Shown here one piece after another: positions 7,987-15,000 of a DNA stretch of 15,000 nucleotides. Made by a program: the position numbers and the translations under genes. The notes under the pieces are model-generated. The model had not been told where the DNA came from and ran no database searches. It saw only the letters and a program-made list of their open reading frames with translations. This DNA is from Trachelipus rathkii (taxonomy: Eukaryota > Arthropoda > Malacostraca > Isopoda > Trachelipodidae): contig JABUQX010095632.1 in NCBI GenBank assembly GCA_015478945.1, forward strand, positions 62,501 through 77,500. The letters run 5' to 3'. Position 1 is the first letter of the stretch; every line of letters starts with the position of its first letter.

Positions 7987-8567
7987 TATATATTTTTGAA
8001 TCATGTCCGTTACCACTTATAAAAGCTAATCATTTATAGAAAATATATTAAAAAAAAAACAAAGAAAAAATCGAAACTGACGGAGTCGTAAAACAGAAGA
8101 GGTCCACTTTCTATCTTTCGGCGAAACTGTATCAATCGTTTGGGTATATGTAATGTTAGAAGAATAAATGGTGAGGAGCAATTGATATGCATTTAGAAAG
8201 GGTAATTTTGATTAGCTTGCTATGACTGAAACAACGATGAAAGGAAGCTGTGAAGCCGAGTTGTGTGATGTGAAATGTGTGTGCGTGTTGGAGTGGAAAT
8301 TAATGAGAGGGGAGGGAAGAAATGGCGATTCTGATGAGTGATCTGTGTCATAGAGCTATGGTAGATTTTGTCTGTGTGAGTACTAGAATTCCAAAGGTTA
8401 AATTTGTTTGAAAATTCGAGGAGGTATATGTGGTTGCAACATATGATTGATCTGATAGCGATGTTGAGTAAAGTGGGACTTTCTGGGATAATTTGAATGA
8501 TGTTTTAGATGGAGTTATAAAAAGGTTTATGTTGATTGTGTTGGGCGACTTAAATGGTTGTATAGGT

Positions 8568-9034
8568 CAGTGGTTTACAAACTATGGTGCGCCCACCCTT
8601 GGGGGTGCGTCTGAAAATACCAGGGGGTGCGCGCAACGGCCGGGGACCCCCCCCAAAAAACCAAACCCCGTTTGGGGAAAAAAAAAGAAAAAAAAAAAAA
8701 ACCCCCTTTAAATTTAATTTTTTTAAGAGTATATAATATAATTATATATATATATTATATATAAATATATATATAATTATATATTTATATAATATATAAT
8801 ATATATATATAATATTATTATATTATTATAATATATATATTAATATAATTATATATATATAATATATATATTATTATATATATATATATATTATATATAT
8901 AATAGTATATAATATATATAAATATATATAATTATATATATATTATATTTAATATTATATAATATATATTATATAAATATATATATAATATATATATCAT
9001 ATTATATTATTTATAATTATATTTATAAAATAAT

Positions 9035-9071
<37 letters not shown>

Positions 9072-9311
9072 ATAATATATAAATATTTTAATAAAATATA
9101 TATATATATATAGTAATATATTATATATATATATAATATATATATTATATATATATATTATATATATATATAGTATATATATATATAATATTATTTATAT
9201 ATATAAATAATAGTTTTGGGAATCAGGGCATAAAGGGGGAAAAATTGGGAACTGTATTTATTTTTTTTTCCTTGTGGGTGCTCCACGTAAAAAAAGATTG
9301 GAAAACCACTG
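8568..9311. mobile_element. hAT-type non-autonomous element (744 bp)
   Basis: The left end CAGTGGTTTACAAACTATGG and the right end reverse complement CAGTGGTTTTCCAATC share the CAGTGGTTT terminus typical of hAT elements. A subterminal GC(G/A)CCCAC box also recurs in inverted orientation (8590 region and 9275 region). The flanking octamers GTATAGGT (8560-8567) and GTATACCA (9312-9319) agree at five of eight positions, fitting an aged 8-bp hAT duplication. It interrupts the LINE endonuclease just after its GDLNG motif. The interior is mainly a (TA)n array, with no transposase. The + strand ORF at 8493-8711 is a chimera of LINE and hAT sequence. Confidence 0.85.
8728..9210. repeat. Imperfect (TA)n array, ~480 bp, inside the hAT-type element
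   Basis: The longest TA-rich block in the window, with many AATATA, TTATAT and ATAAAT interruptions. It lies wholly between the two hAT-like ends, so it expanded within the element or filled an internal deletion. Confidence 0.92.
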
Positions 9312-9644
9312 GTATACCAGTGATTAAAAAAATTATAGCATAACAGGTGCCTTTGGGTGCGGGAGAAAAATGAATGGTAGGAAAGTGATTGACTTCTGTG
9401 AGTATAATCAGAGTTGGAGTAGTGTAGGGATGGTATAGAAAAAATGGTACTGATTTGAGTTTTGTGTTGGTGAAGAAGGATAGTAATAGCAATCAAGAAA
9501 TCAAGATTCCATGACATATTTAACTCTGGATCATTGATGACTGATTATTTCTTGCATTTCTCCATTCTTCGTGTAAAGCTTGTCTAATTCAGCACTAGCG
9601 TACTCTGTTAATTGTTTTTAGGCTGGGCAGAGTTTCCATTCAAT

Positions 9645-9885
9645 TATAATTAATATATAATATATATATATATAAATTATTATATATATATATATATAAA
9701 TATATATATATTACTATATATACTATATTATATTATATATATATATATATAATTATATAATTTATATAATTTATAAAATATTTAATATAATTTATATATA
9801 ATATATATAAATAATATATATATATATAATATAATATATAATATAGTATAATATATAATATATATATATATTATATATTTTAAAT
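9645..9885. repeat. Imperfect (TA)n block
   Basis: TATATA and TAATTTATATAA mixtures immediately after the last LINE-like sequence. Low complexity. Confidence 0.9.
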
Positions 9886-9924
9886 TTCAATAAGAGCTCT
9901 TAATTCAACACTCAAGCTCTGTAT

Positions 9925-10248
9925 ATATAAAATAATATTTTTTTTAAAACCACTTTAAATAAATAAAGGAAAATCTTAAGAAAAATAACTAAACGAGATA
10001 AAGTTAAATGAATGAGTCGAGTCACAGGAGATTTTACTCTCCATCAGCTTGATTCGAACATTGGACTCCGCGCGCAGAATTAACAATAACCAGATTCTTA
10101 ACCACTAGCAAATCCAAGTCTCCATACAAAATCGATTTAAAGCGTAGTTTTTAAGCACCCGGTTTTCTCATCCCATAATCTCGTTTAGTTATTTTTCTTA
10201 AGATTTTCCTATATTTATTTTAATATAGTTTTAAAAAAATAATTTTAA
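9925..10248. mobile_element. Fold-back element enclosing a tRNA-like SINE segment
   Basis: A perfect 33-bp inverted repeat (9967-9999 with 10178-10210, beginning AGGAAAATCTTAAG) extends imperfectly outward to about 9925 and 10248 through AAATAAA and TTTTAAAA blocks. The enclosed ~178 bp contain tRNA-like promoter boxes on the minus strand. Flanks are TA-rich, so the target duplication is unreadable. No ORF. Confidence 0.75.
10045..10115 (-). repeat. tRNA-derived SINE or tRNA pseudogene with pol III A and B boxes
   Basis: On the minus strand TGCTAGTGGTTAAG (10110-10097) matches an A box, close to the TGGCNNAGTGGTTAAG of many tRNAs. GTTCGAATC (10059-10051) is an intact B box core. The boxes start about 51 nt apart, near the tRNA spacing of about 44 plus a slightly longer variable loop. 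An acceptor stem is not evident, so this is a degraded tRNA-derived element and not a functional tRNA. It lies between fold-back arms. Confidence 0.65.
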
Positions 10249-10249
10249 A

Positions 10250-10253
<4 letters not shown>

Positions 10254-10304
<51 letters not shown>

Positions 10305-10380
10305 ATATATAATATATAATAATATATATATATATATATAATATATATATATATTTAAATATATATATAAATATGTATAT
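10254..10380. repeat. (TA)n array
   Basis: TATATA with ATTATA and TAAATA breaks, abutting the fold-back element. Confidence 0.92.
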
Positions 10381-10675
10381 ATGCATTTTGAATATTCCAA
10401 ATTAAACTTCCAACATAAGCAGTACCATTCATTGAAAATAACAACAAAAGAAGTACGACTGCAAGTTTGATCCAGTTTTGCAGTACTGGGGTCCACAAAA
10501 AAGTCCCCCCCCACCCCGCCCCGTCCAAAAGCTAAAAACAAAAATGTTCGACTTTCAAAGGAAGTTGAAAAATATAGAAAGGAAAAACGTTCCAGATTTC
10601 CCAGTGAATTACTAGTTGGAATGAGCTAATATCGTCAATCTAGAGACAGAAGAGTAAATGAGAATAATGAGATCC
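10381..10675. other. Unrecognised DNA
   Basis: Mixed-composition sequence holding a C-rich run (10504-10526). The minus-strand ORF over 10293-10541 begins near the C run and ends in the TA array; its Tyr-Ile tail is repeat-encoded. I recognise no domain in the remainder. Confidence 0.5.
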
Positions 10676-10790
10676 ATATAATATATATATATATATATAT
10701 TATATATTAATATAATATATATATATATATATATATAATTTATAATATATATATAATATATAATATATTATATATATATATATTATAGTC
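10676..10790. repeat. (TA)n array
   Basis: TATATA-rich low-complexity DNA. Confidence 0.92.
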
Positions 10791-10794
10791 TATA

Positions 10795-10960
10795 TCTTAC
10801 CTGACGGTCCCCTACGGTGTCGAACCCCGCATGTAAGCGTTGACCCTTTCTCCGAGACTTGTCACAAATGCTTGAGGTTTCTAAGAAGTATGGACAATTG
10901 CTACAGTCCTACATGGAGTTCTCAGTACGGAGGCTTTGTATGTGCATGACCTACTAATAC
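10795..10960. other. Non-repetitive island between TA arrays; possible old exon or TE fragment
   Basis: About 165 bp of balanced composition. On the minus strand it carries CAG followed by GTAAGA (10804-10796 region), a good match to a 5' splice-site consensus, after an open stretch of about 35 codons that reads DCSNCPYFLETSSICDKSRR and onward. A stop precedes that stretch and no acceptor is evident. GGTTCGACACC in the same strand resembles a B box but lacks an A box at the right distance. Origin unknown. Confidence 0.3.
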
Positions 10961-10961
10961 T

Positions 10962-11061
10962 ATATATATAATATTATATATATATAAATCTATATATAAA
11001 TATATTAAAATTAAATAAATTAATTAATATATATATATATATATATATATTATAATATATA
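10962..11061. repeat. Imperfect (TA)n block
   Basis: TATATAAATC, TTAATTAAT and TATATA mixtures. Low complexity, just before the first direct repeat. Confidence 0.88.
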
Positions 11062-11390
11062 TGTGGGTATGGGCTTCTAAGTTGGTGGCTTCTTTAAGTG
11101 AGCAAGCACCCTATATAAGAAAGAGGATGGTGATTTAAAAATCCATATTTGAAATGATGTTTTTCTTCAACATAAAAAATACGCATGAAAATATAAAAGT
11201 AACAAAGTCCCTTCTGTTGAGAGAATACTCTTTGTAGGCGAATTTCAAGTCGCAGCCTTTTCCAGTGGCGTTTTTCGAACTTGCCTCAGACTCTTCGTTT
11301 AGTGCGAAATTGTGATCGATTCAAGTTGCAGCCTTTTCCTTGAAGTTATCGCTCTTGCCGGGATGATTTCTGGAGAGATATCTTGAGTGA
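11062..11390. repeat. Direct repeat, copy 1 (~325 bp; LTR-like spacing)
   Basis: This matches 12725-13050 in the same orientation over its whole length. Shared blocks include GAGCAAGCACCCTATAT, AGGATGGTGATTTAAAAATC, ATATTTGAAATGATGTTTTT, GCATGAAAATATAAAAGTAA, TTGTAGGCGAATT, CTTCGTTTAGTGCGAAA and TATCGCTC. A TATATAAG box is at 11112. Two flanking repeats 1.3 kb apart would fit LTRs of a small non-autonomous element. However, I see no shared TG...CA ends, primer-binding site or polypurine tract. A dispersed or segmental duplication is equally possible. Confidence 0.8.
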
Positions 11391-11660
11391 GATTTTCTTT
11401 TGATTCTTAATAATTTGTCTGACTGACTATCTGACTCAAGAGTATCCAAAATGACGGGTTTATATAGTATTTCACTTTGACTTATGCTAAATTTTGCTCG
11501 CGCAAATCATAAAGTAGAAATAATTTAAAATTTTTAACAAAGTTATAATGGAGTGCTACATTTACTTCCTGCGCTAACACGGGTGAGAAAGTATGTTTAT
11601 AATACTTTATTGCAGAGAAATAATAACAAAATACATAAAATTTAAAGGTTACTTTTCAAA
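11391..11660. other. Unrecognised DNA after direct repeat 1
   Basis: AT-rich spacer between the first direct repeat and the 110-bp tandem repeat. A short inverted pair occurs, ATCTTGAGTGAGA (11380) against TCTGACTCAAGAGT (11430). No ORF. Confidence 0.45.
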
Positions 11661-11679
11661 TGGCAGCATATTTTATATG

Positions 11680-11935
11680 TTCCGAGAACATAAGTAACAT
11701 ACAACATATAAGGAAAAATGTATACATGATTTGAGAATATTCAAATACGAGCATAACTGGTTTCATCCGAAGATCTAAACATATATACAAGTATTTGAAT
11801 ACATTATAAATACAATAATGTTATATATACACGAAAAAAAAGTGCCATTTAATCACAAGCATGATTTGGTTATATCCGTTAGATATAAACAAACATACAA
11901 ACATTTGAATGCATAAAAGTACAAAAATGTTAATA
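11680..11935. repeat. Tandem repeat, 110-bp unit, 2 to 3 copies
   Basis: GGTT..ATCCG..AGAT.TAAACA.ATACAA..ATTTGAAT.CAT recurs with an exact 110-bp offset (GAT.TAAAC at 11772 and 11882; TTTGAAT at 11794 and 11904). A shorter, more diverged copy starts at TCCGAGAACATAAG (11681). No protein-coding frame is shared. Confidence 0.75.
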
Positions 11936-12113
11936 CATAATAATTATTGATATGAAACAATATAATTATTCACAAGTTAAATATGCCACATTGATTCGAA
12001 CCGCTAAATCCAAGGAAAGGTCCAGTATAAGACGTTTCTAACGTTCCATGATTTTGACCAATGTCGCACGTATAAGTTTTCACAAAGTTGTAGTTCGAGA
12101 GAAAACATTGCTG

Positions 12114-12510
12114 ACATATGTTAGAGACGAAGTTGCCTTGAAGTTTAGGTCTTTATTTGAAAAAATTTCTTTCATACATAAAAGGGAGATGGTCACAGAA
12201 CCATTTAGAATTCGAAGGAATCATAGTTCGTAGTGGAATTCAAATGATTTCGCCCAAATCTCAATATAAAATGATGAAAGAAATCCATAACATAAAGGAA
12301 GTTACATATGTAGAGGCGAATTGCTTGAAATTTAGGTCCTTTATTTGAAAAATTCTTCATACATAAAAGGGAGCGGTCACAGAACCATTTAGAATTCGAA
12401 AAAGAATCACAAAGTTCGTAGTGGAATCAAAATGAATTGCCTGCCATGAATCCAAACTTAAATGAATGAAAGATCCATACGTGAAAGTGAGTTACATATG
12501 TCTGACGATG
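12114..12510. repeat. Tandem repeat, 190-bp unit, ~2.1 copies
   Basis: ACATATGT recurs at 12114, 12304 and 12494, exactly 190 bp apart. The first two units share TTTAGGTC, TTTATTTGAAAAA, CATACATAAAAGGGAG, GGTCACAGAACCATTTAGAA and GTTCGTAGTGGAAT, with scattered indels that cancel out. The third is cut off after about 16 bp. Two overlapping short + strand ORFs (12048-12233 and 12157-12348) use different frames in different units and look like by-products of the repeat. Confidence 0.85.
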
Positions 12511-12724
12511 AATCCTCGAACTGGGAGAGTTGTGAAAAGTATGAGACTAATAATCAAAAAATTAAAATGAAAATTTAAATTCCGTTTGCTTGAGTCATTT
12601 TCTCGCGAGTGTTCTGATTGGATTTTGTTATTGTAGTTTTTTTCTTTCTTCATTTTTTTTGTGTTTTTCTTTAGTAATCAGAAGGTATTGATTGAAGTTC
12701 TGGGTGTTCTTCCGGTTCACAATT
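12511..12724. other. Unrecognised DNA between tandem repeat and direct repeat 2
   Basis: It contains a 26-codon ORF with an acidic start (MSDDESSNWESCEKYE..., starting at 12498) and a T-rich tract (12636-12672). No known element was identified. Confidence 0.4.
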
Positions 12725-13050
12725 ATATAGGTTAGGGCTTGCTAAGTTGTGGCTTCTTTAGGAGCAAGCACCCTATATTAAGAGGATGGTGATTTAAAAA
12801 TCCGAATTCCATATTTGAAATGATGTTTTTATTCAACAAAAGTAATAAAACGCATGAAAATATAAAAGTAACAAAAGTCCTTCTGTTGAGATACTCCCTT
12901 TGTAGGCGAATTGCAAGTCGCAGCCTTTCCCAGTGCGTTTTTCGAAACTTGCCTCAGAACTCTTCGTTTAGTGCGAAAATTTTGTGATCGAAATTTCAAG
13001 TCGAGCTTTCTTGAACGTTTATCGCTCGCCGTTATGATATTTCTCTTAAG
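12725..13050. repeat. Direct repeat, copy 2 (partner of 11062-11390)
   Basis: Same order of blocks as copy 1, with many single-base indels (for example CTATATTAAGAGG in place of CTATATAAGAAAGAGG, and an added GAATTC near 12805). Copy 1's TATATAAG reads TATATTAAG here. The minus-strand ORF at 12829-13062 crosses this repeat, but the corresponding frame in copy 1 is not kept, so it is unlikely to be a gene. The divergence implies an old duplication if the two are LTRs. Confidence 0.8.
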
Positions 13051-13093
13051 ATAAGGAGACACACAAAAATTATTTTTTTTGTTTTCAATGGAG

Positions 13094-13096
<3 letters not shown>

Positions 13097-13168
<72 letters not shown>

Positions 13169-13182
13169 TAATATATATATTA

Positions 13183-13228
<46 letters not shown>

Positions 13229-13330
13229 TATCTATATATATATATTATATCTATATATATATATAAATTATATATATATATATATATTATATATCATATA
13301 TATATAATATATATATATATATATAATATC
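13097..13330. repeat. (TA)n array
   Basis: A long TATATA array with TATC and TTAATA interruptions, following a short T-rich tail after direct repeat 2. Confidence 0.95.
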
Positions 13331-13632
13331 AGCAAAAGAACATGATTTTTAAATATGAGGAAACTTCTGTAAGAATCCAAAATATTTATCTTTACGTAAT
13401 CTATTAATTTTCAAAATATGATAATAAAGTTATTAACAATCTAGGCGACAGAGTCACTTGGCACAGTGCCTTGGATTCTAGGTAAAATTAATTAGTTCCC
13501 CTCCTAGAATAGAGCACTTCCCGTGAGGTATGACCTTTATTTAATAAAAAAAATAAAAAAAAAAAAAAATTTGGCCGTTTTCTGGACATTATTTTTCATT
13601 TTTTTTAACTTTGAACACCATAAAATAAAATT
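13331..13632. other. Unrecognised DNA
   Basis: AT-rich stretch. CTTGGCACAGTGCC (13458) vaguely resembles a pol III A box, but no B box follows at a useful distance. An A-rich run lies at 13544-13569. No ORF. Confidence 0.45.
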
Positions 13633-13815
13633 GAACTAAATATGGGAATGGGAATCAATTTAAAACTAAATTTGGGAATATAATATAATATAATATAATA
13701 TAATATATATATAATATAATATAATATAATATATATAATAAAATATCAAATAATATAATATATAATATGATATAATATATATTAATAACTAAATATGGAA
13801 ATGGGAATTATAATC
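13633..13815. repeat. Direct repeat pair flanking an (AATAT)n array
   Basis: AACTAAATATGGGAATGGGA (about 13634) recurs as AACTAAATATGGAAATGGGA (about 13787). Between them are about 20 TAATA/ATAAT pentamers (13677-13780). Another partial copy, AAACTAAATTTGGGAATATA, sits at 13662, so the flanking motif itself may be a short tandem repeat. Confidence 0.8.
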
Positions 13816-13892
13816 CTATTTACTTTTTTCTTTTATTGAATCACTTTAACTTCTATTTATTTGTTTATTTTATAATTTAGTTCAAAGGTATT

Positions 13893-13955
13893 GCTAAGAC
13901 TCACTCGAGAGATCGAACCAGAATTCTTCACAATGCTACCCGGTCTCTCATCCGA
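13893..13955 (-). repeat. Possible tRNA-derived SINE fragment (B box only)
   Basis: On the minus strand GGTTCGATC (13919-13911) fits a pol III B box core. It sits in a small palindromic context, with GAGAGACC (13947-13940) complementary to GGTTCGATCTCTC. TAGCATTGTGAAG upstream looks like an A box but is only about 19 nt away, too close for a tRNA. Either a truncated SINE or a chance match. Confidence 0.3.
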
Positions 13956-13994
13956 TATATATATATATATATATATATTATTTAATATATATAT

Positions 13995-14048
<54 letters not shown>

Positions 14049-14090
14049 ATATATACTATTATATATTATATAAAATTATATATATAAATA
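13955..14090. repeat. (TA)n array
   Basis: TATATA runs with TTTAATA and TATGTATA breaks. Confidence 0.93.
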
Positions 14091-14237
14091 TTACTCCTTT
14101 GTTCCAAAAAAGTAAGTTACTGAATCTCCATGACGACTGAATAAGTAGCTCCTCCGTGGCGTAATACGAGTGTGTAGATAGTTACCTAGGCTACATATCC
14201 ACACCACATCAGGATTGTGAAGTCGGTTAAAAAATTT

Positions 14238-14625
14238 TCCGACTCCGACTCCGACCCGACTCCGACTCCACCTCTTCAAAATTACTGACCTCTACTCCGA
14301 CTCGATCCGACTCCGACTCCCCCTCTTCAAAATTACGACTCTGACTCGACTCGACTCCGACTCCACCCTTTTGACAAATTGCCGACTCCGACTCGACTTC
14401 CGCTCCATTCTTTTGAATTACCAACTCTTGAAAATTACCGACCCGACTCGCGACTCCGACTCCACCGCTCTTAAAATTCGACTCCTACTCTGATCCGATC
14501 TCCACCCTTTTCCAACGTTGCAATCGCGACTCGACTCCGACTCCCGACTCCGACTCCGACTCCAACTCCACTCTCTTCAAAACTACGACTCCCCGATCCG
14601 CGACTCCTAACTCCGACTCCACAAC
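14238..14625. repeat. ACTCCG/ACTCG minisatellite with higher-order spacers
   Basis: GACTCCGACTCCGACTCC-type hexamers are broken about every 40-60 bp by a spacer resembling CCTCTTCAAAATTAC (near 14270, 14322, 14366, 14408, 14430, 14470, 14509 and 14572). The array is thus a higher-order repeat: a hexamer block plus one spacer. On the minus strand it encodes Ser-Glu-Ser-Glu/Arg repeats, which explains the short ORFs at 14091-14424. Imperfect hexamers (GACTCG, GATCCG) are common. Confidence 0.9.
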
Positions 14626-14628
14626 GCC

Positions 14629-14931
14629 TTGATTTCCACACCAGTTTTAACCAGATTTATAAAAGTCAATCTTGCATCTACATCTGTTTGTAGGGCACGG
14701 TTCTACTCGTTAGTTTTACAATGGCATTTTTTTGTGTATGGGTGGTGGTTTCCATCTCGTACGTTTTGCGTGCAAAGGTATATATTGAACATCGGTAATG
14801 CTACCAAATTCTGTGTGAAACGTAAAAGTCTGCAACTTGAGACATTTGCTTCTTTAACGAAGCTTATGGGGATGCCTCACTCTATCGAGTACTATGGTTT
14901 TTCCAGTGGCATACAAATTCTTTCAGAATGA
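14629..14931 (+). other. Doubtful open stretch of about 100 codons
   Basis: An open frame starting from TTG and ending at TGA (14929-14931), directly after the minisatellite. The conceptual peptide has one hydrophobic patch (YSLVLQWHFFVYGWWF, residues about 26-41) and no motif I recognise. There is no ATG start, no codon or domain signal and no splice-site context that would make a gene likely. The surrounding ~370 bp have balanced composition, so they could be part of a real exon or of a transposon extending past the right edge. Confidence 0.2.
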
Positions 14932-15000
14932 GGGCGCAAATGTTGAGATGACCTCGTTGTGGAAGACCAAATCTCGTCAACAAACGATGAAATGTGGAAG
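14932..15000. other. Unrecognised DNA at the right edge
   Basis: Balanced-composition sequence continuing beyond the window. Nothing identifiable in 69 bp. Confidence 0.4.

Larger units (their letters stand above)
7284..8105. mobile_element. 822-bp inverted-repeat DNA element with a perfect 8-bp target duplication
   Basis: The left end reads GGTCCTATTCTGTTTTACG. The right end, reverse complemented, reads GGACCTCTTCTGTTTTACG. Both continue through ACTCCGTC, a T-rich spacer and GTGGT(G/A)ACGG(G/A)CATGATTC, giving arms of about 117 bp (7284-7400 and 7992-8105). ACTTTCTA occurs on both sides (7276-7283 and 8106-8113) as a perfect 8-bp duplication. The interior holds a 133-bp tandem duplication, an A tract, GC-rich core copy B and a third, internal end motif (7958-7986). 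No transposase is present. An 8-bp duplication occurs in hAT, P and Merlin families, but the ends lack the hAT CAGTG motif, so I leave it unclassified. Confidence 0.85.
8114..9600 (+). pseudogene. Degraded non-LTR retrotransposon (LINE) endonuclease domain, split by a hAT-type insertion
   Basis: Conceptual fragments follow the order of an exonuclease-endonuclease-phosphatase (EEP, APE-type) domain. They are CNVRRINGEE (8147), TETTMKGSCE (8227, the catalytic-Glu TET motif), MAILMSDLCHRAMVDFVCVS (8317), FWDNLNDVLD (8481) and LGDLNGCIG (8541, the GDxN motif). After the 8568-9311 insertion come ITGAFGCGRKMNGRKVIDFC (9340), LSFVLVKKD (9455) and SLMTDYFLHF (9531), at the place of the family SDH motif. 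In such elements EEP nicks target DNA before reverse transcription. Stops and frameshifts lie between fragments, so it is dead. The reverse transcriptase half is absent: recognisable sequence stops near 9600, before TA repeats. The reading rests on motif order and family knowledge, not a search. Confidence 0.82.

Noticed and set aside
7663..8016. 117-codon minus-strand ORF
   Set aside because: It spans the GC-rich core, an A tract and element ends. Copy A of the core does not keep the same frame throughout.
9191..9517. Two minus-strand ORFs of 89 and 108 codons
   Set aside because: They lie antisense to the LINE endonuclease remnant and the hAT-like right end, whose + strand fragments follow the order of a known domain.
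11995..12005. B box-like GATTCGAACC (minus strand GGTTCGAATC)
   Set aside because: No A box at a suitable distance, so chance or a very decayed SINE cannot be told apart.
12048..12348. Two overlapping + strand ORFs
   Set aside because: They are by-products of the 190-bp tandem repeat; frames differ between units.
12498..12578. Short acidic ORF (MSDDESSNWESCEK...)
   Set aside because: It recalls the acidic start of some transposases, but it is only 26 codons long and no further homologous sequence follows before the direct repeat.
11062..13050. Definite LTR retrotransposon
   Set aside because: No shared TG...CA ends, target duplication, primer-binding site, polypurine tract or gag/pol coding remnant was seen. 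Kept only as a direct-repeat pair.
14091..14424. Two minus-strand ORFs of 62 and 65 codons
   Set aside because: They are the ACTCCG minisatellite read as Ser-Glu/Arg repeats.

Overview
The window looks like AT-rich, gene-poor intergenic DNA from an animal nuclear genome. I found no intact host gene and no rRNA or bacterial-type operon. More than a dozen blocks are imperfect (TA)n or pentamer arrays. There are also long homopolymer T runs, (CT)n and (AAT)n tracts, minisatellites and several layers of decayed transposable elements. Most open reading frames are translated repeats (poly-Phe, poly-Lys, Tyr-Ile or Ser-Glu-Ser). A decapod crustacean is my best guess. The degraded LINE endonuclease near 8.1-9.6 kb resembles a non-LTR retrotransposon family I associate from memory with shrimp and crab sequences; no search was run.

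Layout. 1-2500: TA repeats, a ~195-bp tandem repeat at 420-850, AT-rich DNA with nothing recognisable, and a 72-bp hairpin at 2278-2349. 2496-3286: a ~790-bp element with long inverted ends, two long T tracts and a GC-rich core. 3445-3632: a small fold-back element. 4700-5815: a ~1.1-kb imperfect palindrome with a GAAGATCGATCTTC minisatellite in its loop. 5840-7095: (CT)n, (TA)n, GC-rich hairpins and (AAT)n. 7120-9640: a broken LINE (5' region plus endonuclease domain) split by two DNA transposons. The first is an 822-bp inverted-repeat element flanked by a perfect 8-bp duplication. The second is a 744-bp hAT-type element. 9925-10248: a fold-back element enclosing a tRNA-like SINE promoter. 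11062-13050: two ~325-bp direct repeats enclosing 110-bp and 190-bp tandem repeats. 13.1-14.1 kb: TA and AATAT arrays. 14238-14625: an ACTCCG-type minisatellite. The last ~370 bp are unrecognised.

How the pieces relate. The clearest history is at 7.1-9.6 kb: a LINE inserted and decayed, and two DNA transposons landed in it. The 822-bp element belongs to a family with the end motif GG(A/T)CC and an inner ACGACTCCGTC box, also seen in the 72-bp hairpin. Its GC-rich core is shared with the otherwise different 2496-3286 element, which suggests that the core is mobile or was captured. The best candidates for something undescribed are this end family with its shared core, the palindrome with its quantised 25+9n bp loop array, and the fold-back/SINE composite.
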